Shown one piece after another: positions 1 through 6,189 of a stretch of 6,552 nucleotides of DNA. Below the pieces are notes generated by a model that searched no databases, was not told where the DNA came from, and saw nothing but the letters and a program-made list of their open reading frames with translations. A program made the translations under genes and the position numbers. The stretch spans positions 1 to 6,552 of the forward strand of contig JAJWXI010000097.1 of assembly GCA_021641225.1 (NCBI GenBank). The letters run 5' to 3'. Origin of the DNA: Collinsella aerofaciens (GTDB lineage: Bacteria; Actinomycetota; Coriobacteriia; Coriobacteriales; Coriobacteriaceae). Within the stretch, counting starts at the first letter, position 1; each line of letters begins with the position of its first letter.

Positions 1-6
1 AGACAT
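1..6 (-). CDS. Start of a divergent gene running off the left edge (fragment)
   Basis: Only the first two codons (ATG TCT on the minus strand, Met-Ser) lie inside the window, so the product cannot be identified. The start is proposed because the minus strand shows a good Shine-Dalgarno AAAGGAG (complement of 12-18) five bases before the ATG, and a TATAAT box about 40 bases upstream of the ATG. No further protein sequence is available to confirm it. Confidence 0.4.
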
Positions 7-11
7 TGCCA

Positions 12-49
12 CTCCTTTCGCCACATTTCAATGCAATACGACGATTATA
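12..49 (-). promoter_or_regulatory. Promoter and ribosome binding site of the divergent minus-strand gene
   Basis: Read on the minus strand, 52-44 gives GGGTATAAT, a perfect -10 hexamer (49-44) with a GGG extension. No convincing -35 lies 17-18 bases further upstream (only a weak TGATGG-like match). The expected transcription start near position 37 would leave a leader of about 30 nt, containing AAAGGAG at 18-12 just before the ATG at 6-4. All elements sit at normal spacings, which supports a real divergent transcription unit. Confidence 0.5.
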
Positions 50-74
50 CCCAGCATCCAAAATTCCCCATCAT

Positions 75-143
75 AAGTTGCGGTGAAATAGGGACTGTTT
101 GGCGGTCTCAGAGCTTCAATCAGCCCCTATTTCACCGCAACTT
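75..143. repeat. REPIN-like inverted repeat, 23-bp arms with 23-nt spacer
   Basis: The left arm at 75-97 and right arm at 121-143 are reverse complements at 22 of 23 positions (only 94/124 differs). The arm core reads AAGTTGCGGTGAAATAGGG. The spacer 98-120 is unpaired. The element lies between two divergent promoters, so it is not placed to terminate either transcript. Two inverted copies of a short repeat with a short spacer is the architecture of REP doublets (REPINs) spread by RAYT-type Y1 transposases. I associate similar GGTGAAATAGGG sequences with Collinsella intergenic regions, but could not check copy number. Alternatives are a protein-binding operator or a bidirectional structural element. 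Confidence 0.65.
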
Positions 144-163
144 TGGAAAGGAACCTTTAGCCA

Positions 164-193
164 TTGGGGACGCGCCGAGCACTGGGGTATCAT
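164..193 (+). promoter_or_regulatory. Putative promoter of the tmk-holB-ricT operon
   Basis: GGGGTATCAT at 184-193 gives a -10 hexamer TATCAT (188-193) with a G-rich extension. A weak -35 candidate TTGGGG (164-169) lies 18 bases upstream. The same GGGGTATCAT string recurs upstream of comF (3791-3800), and a GGGTATAAT version occurs on the minus strand near position 48, which suggests a shared promoter style. The predicted start near position 200 gives a 5' leader of about 45 nt before tmk. Confidence 0.45.
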
Positions 194-245
194 GGCTTGG
201 TTGATATATCTGCATTTACGCGCCTTGTAGGAAGGGGCTGCGCCC

Positions 246-929
246 ATGGCTTTTGAGCCTGCTCAACATAGCTTTATCACGCTCGAGGGCGTCGACGGTG
301 CCGGTAAGTCCACGCAGGCGCGCCTGCTTGCCCGCGCGCTCGAACTCGCTGGCTACCAGGTTGTGAGCCTGCGCGAGCCGGGCGGCACCGCCATCAGCGA
401 AAAGATTCGCGCCCTGCTGCTCGACCCCGCCAACACGGCGATGGGAGACACCTGCGAGTTGCTGCTCTACGAGGCGGCGCGCGCCCAGTTGGTGCACGAG
501 GTCATAGCCCCCGCCCTTGCGGCCGGCAAGGTGGTCCTGTGCGATCGCTTCTACGATTCCACGACCTGCTACCAGGCATTTGCCGATGGCCTCGACCGCC
601 AGATGGTGCGCGACGCCAACAACCTGGCCGTCGCGGGAACGCACCCGGCGCTCACACTCGTCTACCACATCACGCCCGAGCAGGCGGCGCTACGCATGGC
701 AGCCCGTGGCGCGGCGGATCGCATGGAGGCCAAGGGCATGGCATTCCAGGAGCGTGTCTACGAGGGGTTTTGCGCAATTGCTGCCGAGGAGCCAAACCGC
801 GTAAAGCTCATCGACGCGACCGCGTCCATCGAGGACGTTTTCGCGCAGACGGTCGAGCAGGTTCGCGCCTACGGCCTCGACATTTCCCAGGAAGCCGTCG
901 CCGCCGCGCTTGCCCAGGAGGCCGAGTAA
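246..929 (+). CDS. tmk: Thymidylate kinase (dTMP kinase)
   Basis: This cytosolic enzyme phosphorylates dTMP to dTDP with ATP, a step on the only route to dTTP. The 227-residue protein has the P-loop GVDGAGKST at residues 15-23, the substrate-binding REPGG at 43-47 and the DRFYDST motif with the following YQ at 100-110. A LID-like segment ARGAADRME lies around 152-161. Family members usually have 205-215 residues, so this one is full length with a slightly long acidic/alanine-rich C-terminus. The ATG at 246 is preceded by AGGAAGG (229-235) at a normal spacing. It is the first gene of the operon and is followed after a single base by holB, an order (tmk then holB) also known in Bacillus. No missing catalytic residues were seen. 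Confidence 0.96.
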   Translation: MAFEPAQHSFITLEGVDGAGKSTQARLLARALELAGYQVVSLREPGGTAISEKIRALLLDPANTAMGDTCELLLYEAARAQLVHEVIAPALAAGKVVLCDRFYDSTTCYQAFADGLDRQMVRDANNLAVAGTHPALTLVYHITPEQAALRMAARGAADRMEAKGMAFQERVYEGFCAIAAEEPNRVKLIDATASIEDVFAQTVEQVRAYGLDISQEAVAAALAQEAE

Positions 930-930
930 C

Positions 931-2058
931 ATGGCCCCCGCTCAGGCAAGCCTGCTGGCCAAGCTCGACACCCAAGAGCGCGTGCGTGACTTTTTGACCA
1001 ATGCCGTCGCTAGCGGTCGCGCATCGCACGCCTACCTGTTTTTGGGCGCTCCCGGCGCGGGCAAGCTCGACGCCGCGTGGGCGCTCGCCCAAGCCTTCCT
1101 GTGCGAGCAGGATGGCTGCGGCTCATGCGATAGCTGCGTGCGCGTCGCCCGCCATACGCACCCCGACGTGCACTATTACACGCCCGAGAGCGCCACGGGT
1201 TACCTCATCGCCCAGACCCGCGAGCTGCTCGATGACGTGCCTCTGGCGCCCATTCGCGCCAAGGCCAAGGTCTACATCATCGACCGTGCCGAACAGCTGC
1301 GTGCCAACACCGCCAACGCGCTGCTCAAAACGCTCGAGGAGCCGCCCGAGGGCGTTATGTTTATCTTGCTGGGCACCTCGGCCGACGTGATGCTGCCCAC
1401 TATCGTGAGTCGTTGCCAGTGCGTGCCGTTTCGGCTGGTATCGCCCGCCGTCGCCGCGCAAGCCGTGAGCCGCGCCACCGGTCAGGACCCCGCGCGTTGC
1501 CGCATGGCCGTAGCCGTGGCGGGAAGCCCCACACGTGGCATCGAGTTTCTTAAGAGCGCCGAGCGCCAGGACGCCCGCCGTCAGATGGTCCGTGCCATCG
1601 ACTCACTCATTGCCGCCGACGAGGCCGACGTGCTCAGTCGCGCCAAGTCGCTCATCGTCGCCGTCAAGGCGCCGCTCGCCGAGGTCAAGTCCACGCAGGA
1701 AAAGGTGCTCGAGCAAAATGCCGACTACCTGTCGCGTGGAGCATTGAAGCAGCTTGAGGACCGCAACAAGCGCGAACTCAACGCGCGCGAGCGTTCGGGT
1801 ATCATGGAAGCGCTGGCGAGCGCGCGGACGCTCATGCGCGACGTGCTGCTGACACTTCAGGACGAGGCAGCCGACGTGGTGAACGAGGATGTGCGCGACA
1901 CGATCGGTCGGCTTGCCGCCGCGACCAATGTTGCGGGTGCCACCCAGGCGCTCGAGGCGGTCGCGACCGCCGAGCGCAACATCGCCAGAAACGTTACTCC
2001 CCAGCTGGCCATCGAGGTCATGCTGTTCGATATCAGGAAGGCACTGAAATGCCGTTAG
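931..2058 (+). CDS. holB: DNA polymerase III delta-prime subunit
   Basis: This is the delta-prime component of the clamp loader that places the beta sliding clamp on DNA. The 375-residue AAA+ protein has a P-loop-like GAPGAGKL at 39-46. A four-cysteine zinc module follows (C58, C63, C66, C69; C-x4-C-x2-C-x2-C), then HPD at 77-79, the NALLKTLEEPP block at 129-139 and the SRC motif at 160-162 that supplies the arginine finger. The P-loop ends in Leu rather than Ser/Thr, which fits a delta-prime that does not hydrolyse ATP and argues against DnaX (gamma/tau). ATG 931 is chosen over an in-frame TTG at 910 because AGGAGG (916-921) lies nine bases before it. One base separates it from the tmk stop, and its own end overlaps ricT by 10 nt, so translation is probably coupled. 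Confidence 0.92.
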   Translation: MAPAQASLLAKLDTQERVRDFLTNAVASGRASHAYLFLGAPGAGKLDAAWALAQAFLCEQDGCGSCDSCVRVARHTHPDVHYYTPESATGYLIAQTRELLDDVPLAPIRAKAKVYIIDRAEQLRANTANALLKTLEEPPEGVMFILLGTSADVMLPTIVSRCQCVPFRLVSPAVAAQAVSRATGQDPARCRMAVAVAGSPTRGIEFLKSAERQDARRQMVRAIDSLIAADEADVLSRAKSLIVAVKAPLAEVKSTQEKVLEQNADYLSRGALKQLEDRNKRELNARERSGIMEALASARTLMRDVLLTLQDEAADVVNEDVRDTIGRLAAATNVAGATQALEAVATAERNIARNVTPQLAIEVMLFDIRKALKCR

Positions 2059-3749
2059 TCGTACCCGTTAAGTTTACCTACGCCTCGCGCGACCTGTGGT
2101 TCGACCCGCAGGACCTGGATATCCTCGAGGCCGATTACGCCATTTGCTCCACCGAGCGCGGAACCGAGATCGGCTTGGTCACGGCCGATCCCTTCGAGGT
2201 GCCGCAAGAAGAGATCGGTCAGCCGCTCAAGCCCGTGCTGCGCGTGGCGAGCGACATCGACCTGCAGCTTGCCGACGACCTGGCCATCCAGGGCGACGAG
2301 GCTATGGTCGACTTTCGTCGCCTGGTCAAGGAGCTCGACCTCGAGATGAAGCCGGTCGGCGTCGAGTACCTGTTTGGCGGCGAGAAGGCCGTGTTCTACT
2401 TTGCGGCCGAGGAGCGCGTCGATTTTCGCCAGCTCGTCAAGGACCTGTCCTCGACGCTGCACATTCGCGTCGACATGCGCCAGATCGGCGTGCGCGACGA
2501 GACTCGCCTGGTGGGCGGCTATGCCCAGTGCGGCCAGGAGCTCTGTTGCACGCGCTTTGGCGGACAGTTTGAGCCCGTCTCGATTCGCATGGCAAAAGAG
2601 CAGGACCTGCCGCTCAATTCCTCCAAGATCAGCGGCGTTTGCGGCCGCCTGATGTGCTGCCTGCGCTATGAGTTCGAAGCGTACAAGGACTTTAAGAGCC
2701 GTGCGCCCAAAAAGAAGACGCTCATCGATACGCCGCTCGGCAAGGCGCGTATTCAGGAATATGACACGCCGCGTGAGCAGTTGGTGCTGCGCCTGGAGAA
2801 CGGCAAGGTCTTTAAGGTCAACCTGGCCGATATGACCTGCTCGGAGGGCTGCAAGAAGAAGGCTGCCGAGCAGGGCTGCAATTGCCGCCCCGACTGCGTA
2901 ACGCGCGATGTGCTCGAGCGCATCGAGTCGCCCGAGATGCGCCTGGCGCTCATGGAGCTCGACCGCGAGAACGGCGTCGACGTGGGCGATGGCCTGTCGA
3001 GCGCCGATCGCTTGGCGGGCACGTCGATGCCCAAGCGCCGTCGCCGCGATGCCGATTCCGATGCTCGCACTGCTCAGAGTCAGGGCGAGGGCCGTGGCCG
3101 CGGTAAGGGTCGCGGTAAGGCCGAGGCTCCCGAGGCCGAGGAGGCCGCTGGTGGTCGTCGCCGCCGCAAGCGCGCGGGCTCGGGCGATGCCGGCGAGGCC
3201 GCGTCTGCAGGCAAGAATGCCTCCCGCGAGCGCGAGGCTCAGCAGACCCAGCAGCAAAACCGCGGCGGTGGCATGAACCCCACGCGCCGTCGTCGCCGTC
3301 ATCTGTCGAGCGAGGACCGCGAGGATGCTTTCCGCGCCGCAGCCGCTCGCGAGGCCGGTGCCGCCCCTAAGGGTGGTTCGGGTTCCGATGCACCTGCCGA
3401 CAAGGGCGGCAAGCCGCGCGGTGATGAGGAGCGCACGCCGCGTCCGCGCCGTCGCCATTCCTCGGGCACGCAGCAGAAGCCTTCGGTGCCTTCCGTGGCC
3501 GATCAGGTTTCGGATGGCGAGGTCAAGGTCACGCGTCGTCGTCCCGGTGACGGCGGAGGTGCGGCTGCCAAGGCCGCGCGCGGCGCCGCCCGCGACGAGC
3601 ACGAGCCGCGTGAGGATCGCGGTGGCGAGGGCTCTGCCGACCAGGGCCAGAAGCGCCGTCGCCGTCGCCGCTCCCGTAAGCCGCGCCAGGATGGTGGCGA
3701 GGGCTCGACCCTGGGCTCGTCCGCACCGCAACCGCCTGCCGGCGAATAG
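2049..3749 (+). CDS. ricT: PSP1-domain protein RicT (YaaT-like) with Cys-rich insert and Arg-rich tail
   Basis: The PSP1 core spans roughly residues 1-260 and has the family hallmarks C161, C166-C167, CTRFGG, then GVCGRLMCCLRYE (C198, C203, C204). In Bacillus subtilis, RicT (YaaT) forms an Fe-S-containing complex with RicA and RicF that promotes RNase Y-dependent mRNA maturation, sporulation and competence. Its place after holB matches Bacillus gene order. Bacillus RicT has about 275 residues; this protein has 566. The extension starts with five cysteines in twenty residues (C264, C268, C277, C279, C283), then a likely helical stretch to about 320. A disordered tail of about 240 residues follows, rich in Gly, Ala, Glu and Arg, with basic patches such as KRRRR (329-333) and KRRRRRRSRKPR (535-546). 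The tail suggests RNA or ribosome contact, which is inference. ATG 2049 follows AGGAAGG (2035-2041) by seven bases and overlaps holB by 10 nt. Confidence 0.9.
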   Translation: MPLVVPVKFTYASRDLWFDPQDLDILEADYAICSTERGTEIGLVTADPFEVPQEEIGQPLKPVLRVASDIDLQLADDLAIQGDEAMVDFRRLVKELDLEMKPVGVEYLFGGEKAVFYFAAEERVDFRQLVKDLSSTLHIRVDMRQIGVRDETRLVGGYAQCGQELCCTRFGGQFEPVSIRMAKEQDLPLNSSKISGVCGRLMCCLRYEFEAYKDFKSRAPKKKTLIDTPLGKARIQEYDTPREQLVLRLENGKVFKVNLADMTCSEGCKKKAAEQGCNCRPDCVTRDVLERIESPEMRLALMELDRENGVDVGDGLSSADRLAGTSMPKRRRRDADSDARTAQSQGEGRGRGKGRGKAEAPEAEEAAGGRRRRKRAGSGDAGEAASAGKNASREREAQQTQQQNRGGGMNPTRRRRRHLSSEDREDAFRAAAAREAGAAPKGGSGSDAPADKGGKPRGDEERTPRPRRRHSSGTQQKPSVPSVADQVSDGEVKVTRRRPGDGGGAAAKAARGAARDEHEPREDRGGEGSADQGQKRRRRRRSRKPRQDGGEGSTLGSSAPQPPAGE

Positions 3750-3774
3750 CGCCCGCGAGCGGATTTAACCTGCC

Positions 3775-3800
3775 TTGCCCCGAGCGCATCGGGGTATCAT
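3775..3800 (+). promoter_or_regulatory. Promoter-like motif or weak hairpin upstream of comF
   Basis: GGGGTATCAT (3791-3800) repeats the putative -10 region seen before tmk, and both copies are preceded by CCGAGC. TTGCCC at 3775-3780 is a possible -35 but only 14 bases away, which is too short to be convincing. The same stretch also forms a small hairpin, CCCCGA (3778-3783) with TCGGGG (3789-3794) around a 5-nt loop, which could contribute to ending the ricT transcript. There is no T-run after it, so a promoter reading is favoured. Confidence 0.4.
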
Positions 3801-3812
3801 AGCGCTGAATCA

Positions 3813-3848
3813 ACAACCCTCCCTCTGCCTTTGCATAGGGAGGGTTGT
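3813..3848 (+). promoter_or_regulatory. 12-bp hairpin that sequesters the comF ribosome binding site
   Basis: ACAACCCTCCCT (3813-3824) is perfectly complementary to AGGGAGGGTTGT (3837-3848), with a 12-nt loop between them. The right arm contains AGGGAGG, the only good Shine-Dalgarno sequence for the comF GTG at 3852, so in the folded mRNA it would be fully paired. No run of T follows, which argues against a standard intrinsic terminator. Control of comF translation by opening of this stem is an inference from the sequence. Confidence 0.65.
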
Positions 3849-3851
3849 GTC

Positions 3852-4658
3852 GTGAAGAGACATTTGAATGTGCTGGGTTGCCTGCAAGGTGTTGGCACCC
3901 TGCCGTTTACGGACGAATTACTACCGTTTGCCGAGCGCGCGGCGCACGAGGCGCTTGAGGCGTTGTCGCCCACGCGATGCGCCGGCTGCGAGCGCGCCGG
4001 CGCGCTTATTTGCCAGGACTGTCTGGCGGCACTAACGCTTATCGATCCGCGTCATAGCTGCACTCGATGCGGCGCCCCGTTTGGAGACCTGCTGTGCACC
4101 GAGTGCTCGGTCGAGGGTACGTCCTCGGCAATGGCCGAGGCGCTCGACCGGTGCCTGGCATGTGCCGTTTACACACATCCGCTGCCGCGCATCATCAAGG
4201 CGTACAAGGACGCGGGCGAGCGCCGTCTTGCTCCGTATCTGGCAGAGCTGCTATACGACACCGCCCTGCATGCGCAGGTCGCAGCTCCCGATCGCTATGG
4301 CGGCGTGCTGTCCGGTGCGGACGCGGTGGTGTTTGTGCCTGCGACAGCGGTGGCGTTTCGGCGGCGCGGCTTTGATCATATGGAGGCCATTGCGCGCCCA
4401 TTTTGCGAACTGTCGGGTGTGCCGCTACTCGATGCCCTTGTTAAGTACGGCCATGGCGACCAACGTGAACTTGGTCGCGAGGAGCGCCGAGAGCGCGCCC
4501 GGGGCATGTACGAGACGGTCGAGGACGTGCGGGGCCGCCGCCTGCTGCTCATCGACGACGTTATTACCACGGGCGCGACGATGGCGGCGGCTTCAGCAGA
4601 ACTCAAGCGCGCCGGTGCCGCGGCCGTCGATGGCCTCGCTATCGCACGCGTTTGGTAG
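3852..4658 (+). CDS. comF: ComF family protein (competence, phosphoribosyltransferase-like)
   Basis: ComFC-type proteins act in the cytosol during natural transformation, probably with a ComFA-like helicase or other uptake partners, and many genomes keep them without proven competence. With the chosen start the protein has 268 residues. It carries four CxxC pairs (C43/C46, C54/C57, C70/C73, C82/C85), consistent with an N-terminal double zinc ribbon. The type I phosphoribosyltransferase PRPP loop IDDVITTGAT lies at 234-243. GTG 3852 is chosen because AGGGAGGG (3837-3844) lies seven bases before it. An in-frame TTG at 3831 would place the start inside the hairpin loop and has no ribosome binding site. 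The gene is separated from ricT by about 100 bases with its own promoter-like motif, and the next gene starts 11 bases after its stop. Confidence 0.9.
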   Translation: MKRHLNVLGCLQGVGTLPFTDELLPFAERAAHEALEALSPTRCAGCERAGALICQDCLAALTLIDPRHSCTRCGAPFGDLLCTECSVEGTSSAMAEALDRCLACAVYTHPLPRIIKAYKDAGERRLAPYLAELLYDTALHAQVAAPDRYGGVLSGADAVVFVPATAVAFRRRGFDHMEAIARPFCELSGVPLLDALVKYGHGDQRELGREERRERARGMYETVEDVRGRRLLLIDDVITTGATMAAASAELKRAGAAAVDGLAIARVW

Positions 4659-4669
4659 GGGTGGTTCAT

Positions 4670-5782
4670 GTGGCGTTAAAAATCAGCCAGTGCAGCAAGC
4701 CGACAGAAGAGCAGCTCGCGGCTTCCGTAATTCTGACGGATGCCTCGGCGCTGCGCATGATGCGAGCTGAGCGCCGACAGATGGGCTACATCGGCTGGAA
4801 GGACCTCGAGCCCAAGGAGGAGCGCCGTGTGCTGCGCACATCATCGCCCTCGGCCGAGGACATCTATCTTCCCGACCTGGTGAGGATCGGGGCCAAAAGC
4901 GGCGAGGTGCAAGAAGACTTGTGCCTGCTAGTGGGGTCCGCAGCGCAGCGCCGTCGCATGCCTGGCGTGAGTTGGTCTGTCTGCTCCGCAGGGTTGCCGG
5001 CCGGCTCGATTCTGGAAGTGGAGCCGGGGGTATACAGTTTGTCTCCCGAGGCCCTTTGCGTTGCCGTTGCACGCGAGGTTGGTTGCATCCAAGCATTTGC
5101 CCTGGCCCAAGAGCTGTGCTCCAAGATTTCCCTCAGCGATCGTGGCAAGTTTCTGCCACCCTACAGCTCGCCTGTTGCGAACAAACTTGCAAAGGATAAG
5201 GACCAGCCGCCAGACGTGGGCTACTTCGAAGTCGAACCGGTGCTGACGCCCGAACGGCTGATGGACTATCTCGCGGTATGCAAGGGGAGCGATGCCAAAC
5301 GGCTGCTGCGCCTGTGCCCCTACCTGTCAGAAAACCTGCGCTCGCCCATGGAGTGCATCATGCTTGCCATGTTCTCTCTTCCGTTTTCCTATGGCGGCTT
5401 TTCCTGTGGCCCCTTTAAGACCGACTGCAAAATCGAGTTCAATGACCGTGCGCAGGCGATCTCGGGGATGCCTCATGCAGTCTGTGATGCCTATCAGGAA
5501 GCAGCCCGGTTTGACCTGGAATACAACGGTGAGCAGGGCCATGGATCCCGAAGCGGACGCATCCACGACGAAAAACGCAACACGGGCTTTTTGGCCATGG
5601 GGATCGAGGTCGCGACCGTCAACAATGAGATGCTTTGTGACATGGAAGCGATGGAGGCACTCGCATGGCGCATTCACCAGCGCATGGGCAAGCGGTACCG
5701 CAATCGCGTCGACGCCCGCAGGAAGAAACAAGAGGCGTTGCTTAATGCGCTTCGGGCGTGTTTCGGGCTTAAACCGGCCTAA
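4670..5782 (+). CDS. AbiEi-like/DUF559-like protein with putative PD-(D/E)XK nuclease fold
   Basis: The function is unknown. The 370-residue protein has an architecture I recognise from multicopy proteins of gut Coriobacteriia. The N-terminal half resembles the AbiEi antitoxin family (a 'LPAGSILEVEPGVYSLSPEALC' type block, about 104-125, followed by an AQELC segment). A conserved SPME box lies at 225-228. The C-terminal domain resembles DUF559/Vsr-like endonucleases: D273, E284 in the D-x-EYNG segment (282-287), H291, D300 and R303, then a hydrophobic strand. A basic helix follows near the end (KRYRNR...RRKK). GTG 4670 is preferred because AGGGG (4657-4661) lies eight bases before it; TTG 4652 and GTG 4661 are alternatives. 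It appears co-transcribed with comF. It is not an obvious competence gene, so it may be a lineage-specific insertion, possibly linked to defence or toxin-antitoxin activity. No partner toxin gene is in the window. Confidence 0.7.
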   Translation: MALKISQCSKPTEEQLAASVILTDASALRMMRAERRQMGYIGWKDLEPKEERRVLRTSSPSAEDIYLPDLVRIGAKSGEVQEDLCLLVGSAAQRRRMPGVSWSVCSAGLPAGSILEVEPGVYSLSPEALCVAVAREVGCIQAFALAQELCSKISLSDRGKFLPPYSSPVANKLAKDKDQPPDVGYFEVEPVLTPERLMDYLAVCKGSDAKRLLRLCPYLSENLRSPMECIMLAMFSLPFSYGGFSCGPFKTDCKIEFNDRAQAISGMPHAVCDAYQEAARFDLEYNGEQGHGSRSGRIHDEKRNTGFLAMGIEVATVNNEMLCDMEAMEALAWRIHQRMGKRYRNRVDARRKKQEALLNALRACFGLKPA

Positions 5783-5816
5783 CAACGCCGGGGAACAGGG
5801 GGTTGGATATATGCTC

Positions 5817-6033
5817 TGGCCAAAAAGTGGCAAATATGAGTACTGTTACAAAACTAGTAACAGCAAATTCCAAGAGTTTTGGATTCAGAGCCGTCGTAGG
5901 GAAAGAAGATAATAAACAAATGTAGAATATCTAACTATCAAGTTAGCGGAAATGAGCGCTAAATCTGTCCACGAGGCCAATAATACCTGCCACTAATTTG
6001 GTGACAGTACTCATATTTGACATTTTTTGGCCA
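5817..6033. mobile_element. MITE-like element, 217 bp with terminal inverted repeats
   Basis: The terminal repeats 5817-5849 and 6001-6033 are reverse complements at 30 of 33 positions, sharing an unbroken CAAATATGAGTACTGT core (5831-5846; complement at 6004-6019). Weaker complementarity continues inward for about 14 more bases. The interior is AT-rich, unlike the flanking genes, codes for nothing convincing, and holds a small hairpin CTAACT/AGTTAG (5931-5946). I see no clear target-site duplication. Size, inverted ends and lack of a transposase fit a non-autonomous element mobilised in trans. The rest of the gap from 5783 to 5816 shows no terminator or other recognisable feature. Confidence 0.7.
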
Positions 6034-6037
6034 CAGC

Positions 6038-6083
6038 GCCCGGGGACGGGTGCCCCAGAGCTCACCGTAGGGGAGCTCCGGGC
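6038..6083. other. GC-rich foldable segment (possible three-way junction)
   Basis: GCCC (6038-6041) can pair with GGGC (6080-6083), enclosing two hairpins: GGGG/CCCC (6042-6045 with 6053-6056) and GAGCTC/GAGCTC (6058-6063 with 6073-6078). No T-run follows, so a plain intrinsic terminator is unlikely in the plus direction. It could be the 3' end structure of the comF transcript, a remnant of another repeat, or chance folding of GC-rich DNA. The stretch 6084-6150 after it shows no feature I can name. Confidence 0.35.
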
Positions 6084-6154
6084 TTCATGGGGCCACGAAC
6101 GGTCCGCTCCGACCTGCGAAATCTGTGCTCACGGTGCGAATGACGCCCCTAACC

Positions 6155-6183
6155 TTAAACTTTAGCTTGAACTTAGCTATAAT
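6155..6183 (+). promoter_or_regulatory. Near-consensus sigma-70-type promoter of the structured RNA
   Basis: A perfect TATAAT (6178-6183) lies 17 bases downstream of TTAAAC (6155-6160), in a locally AT-rich stretch within GC-rich surroundings. Transcription would begin near 6190, only a few bases before the 5' strand of the closing helix of the RNA (6194-6199). This agreement between the promoter and the predicted RNA end supports both calls. Confidence 0.7.
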
Positions 6184-6189
6184 GCGCTA

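Noticed and set aside
75..143. CRISPR array or phase-variable invertible promoter
   Set aside because: There are only two arms, in inverted rather than direct orientation, and the 23-nt spacer is too short to hold an invertible promoter.
910..930. Upstream TTG start for holB, giving seven extra residues
   Set aside because: It would overlap the tmk end, lacks a ribosome binding site, and would place the good AGGAGG inside the coding sequence, while ATG 931 is correctly spaced from it.
2055..3731. 558-codon open frame on the minus strand opposite ricT
   Set aside because: It mirrors the GC-rich codon pattern of ricT, its product is low-complexity Ala/Leu/Arg with no recognisable domain, and the plus-strand frame encodes an unmistakable PSP1 domain.
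3813..3848. Intrinsic terminator after ricT
   Set aside because: The stem is strong but is followed by GTCGTGAAG instead of a T-run, and it contains the comF Shine-Dalgarno, so a translational role fits better.
3831..3851. Upstream TTG start for comF
   Set aside because: It falls in the hairpin loop without a Shine-Dalgarno, and the added residues are merely the translated right arm of the hairpin.
5327..5833. 168-codon open frame on the minus strand
   Set aside because: It is opposite the DUF559-like gene and its 5' end would extend into the MITE terminal repeat; the product has no family features.
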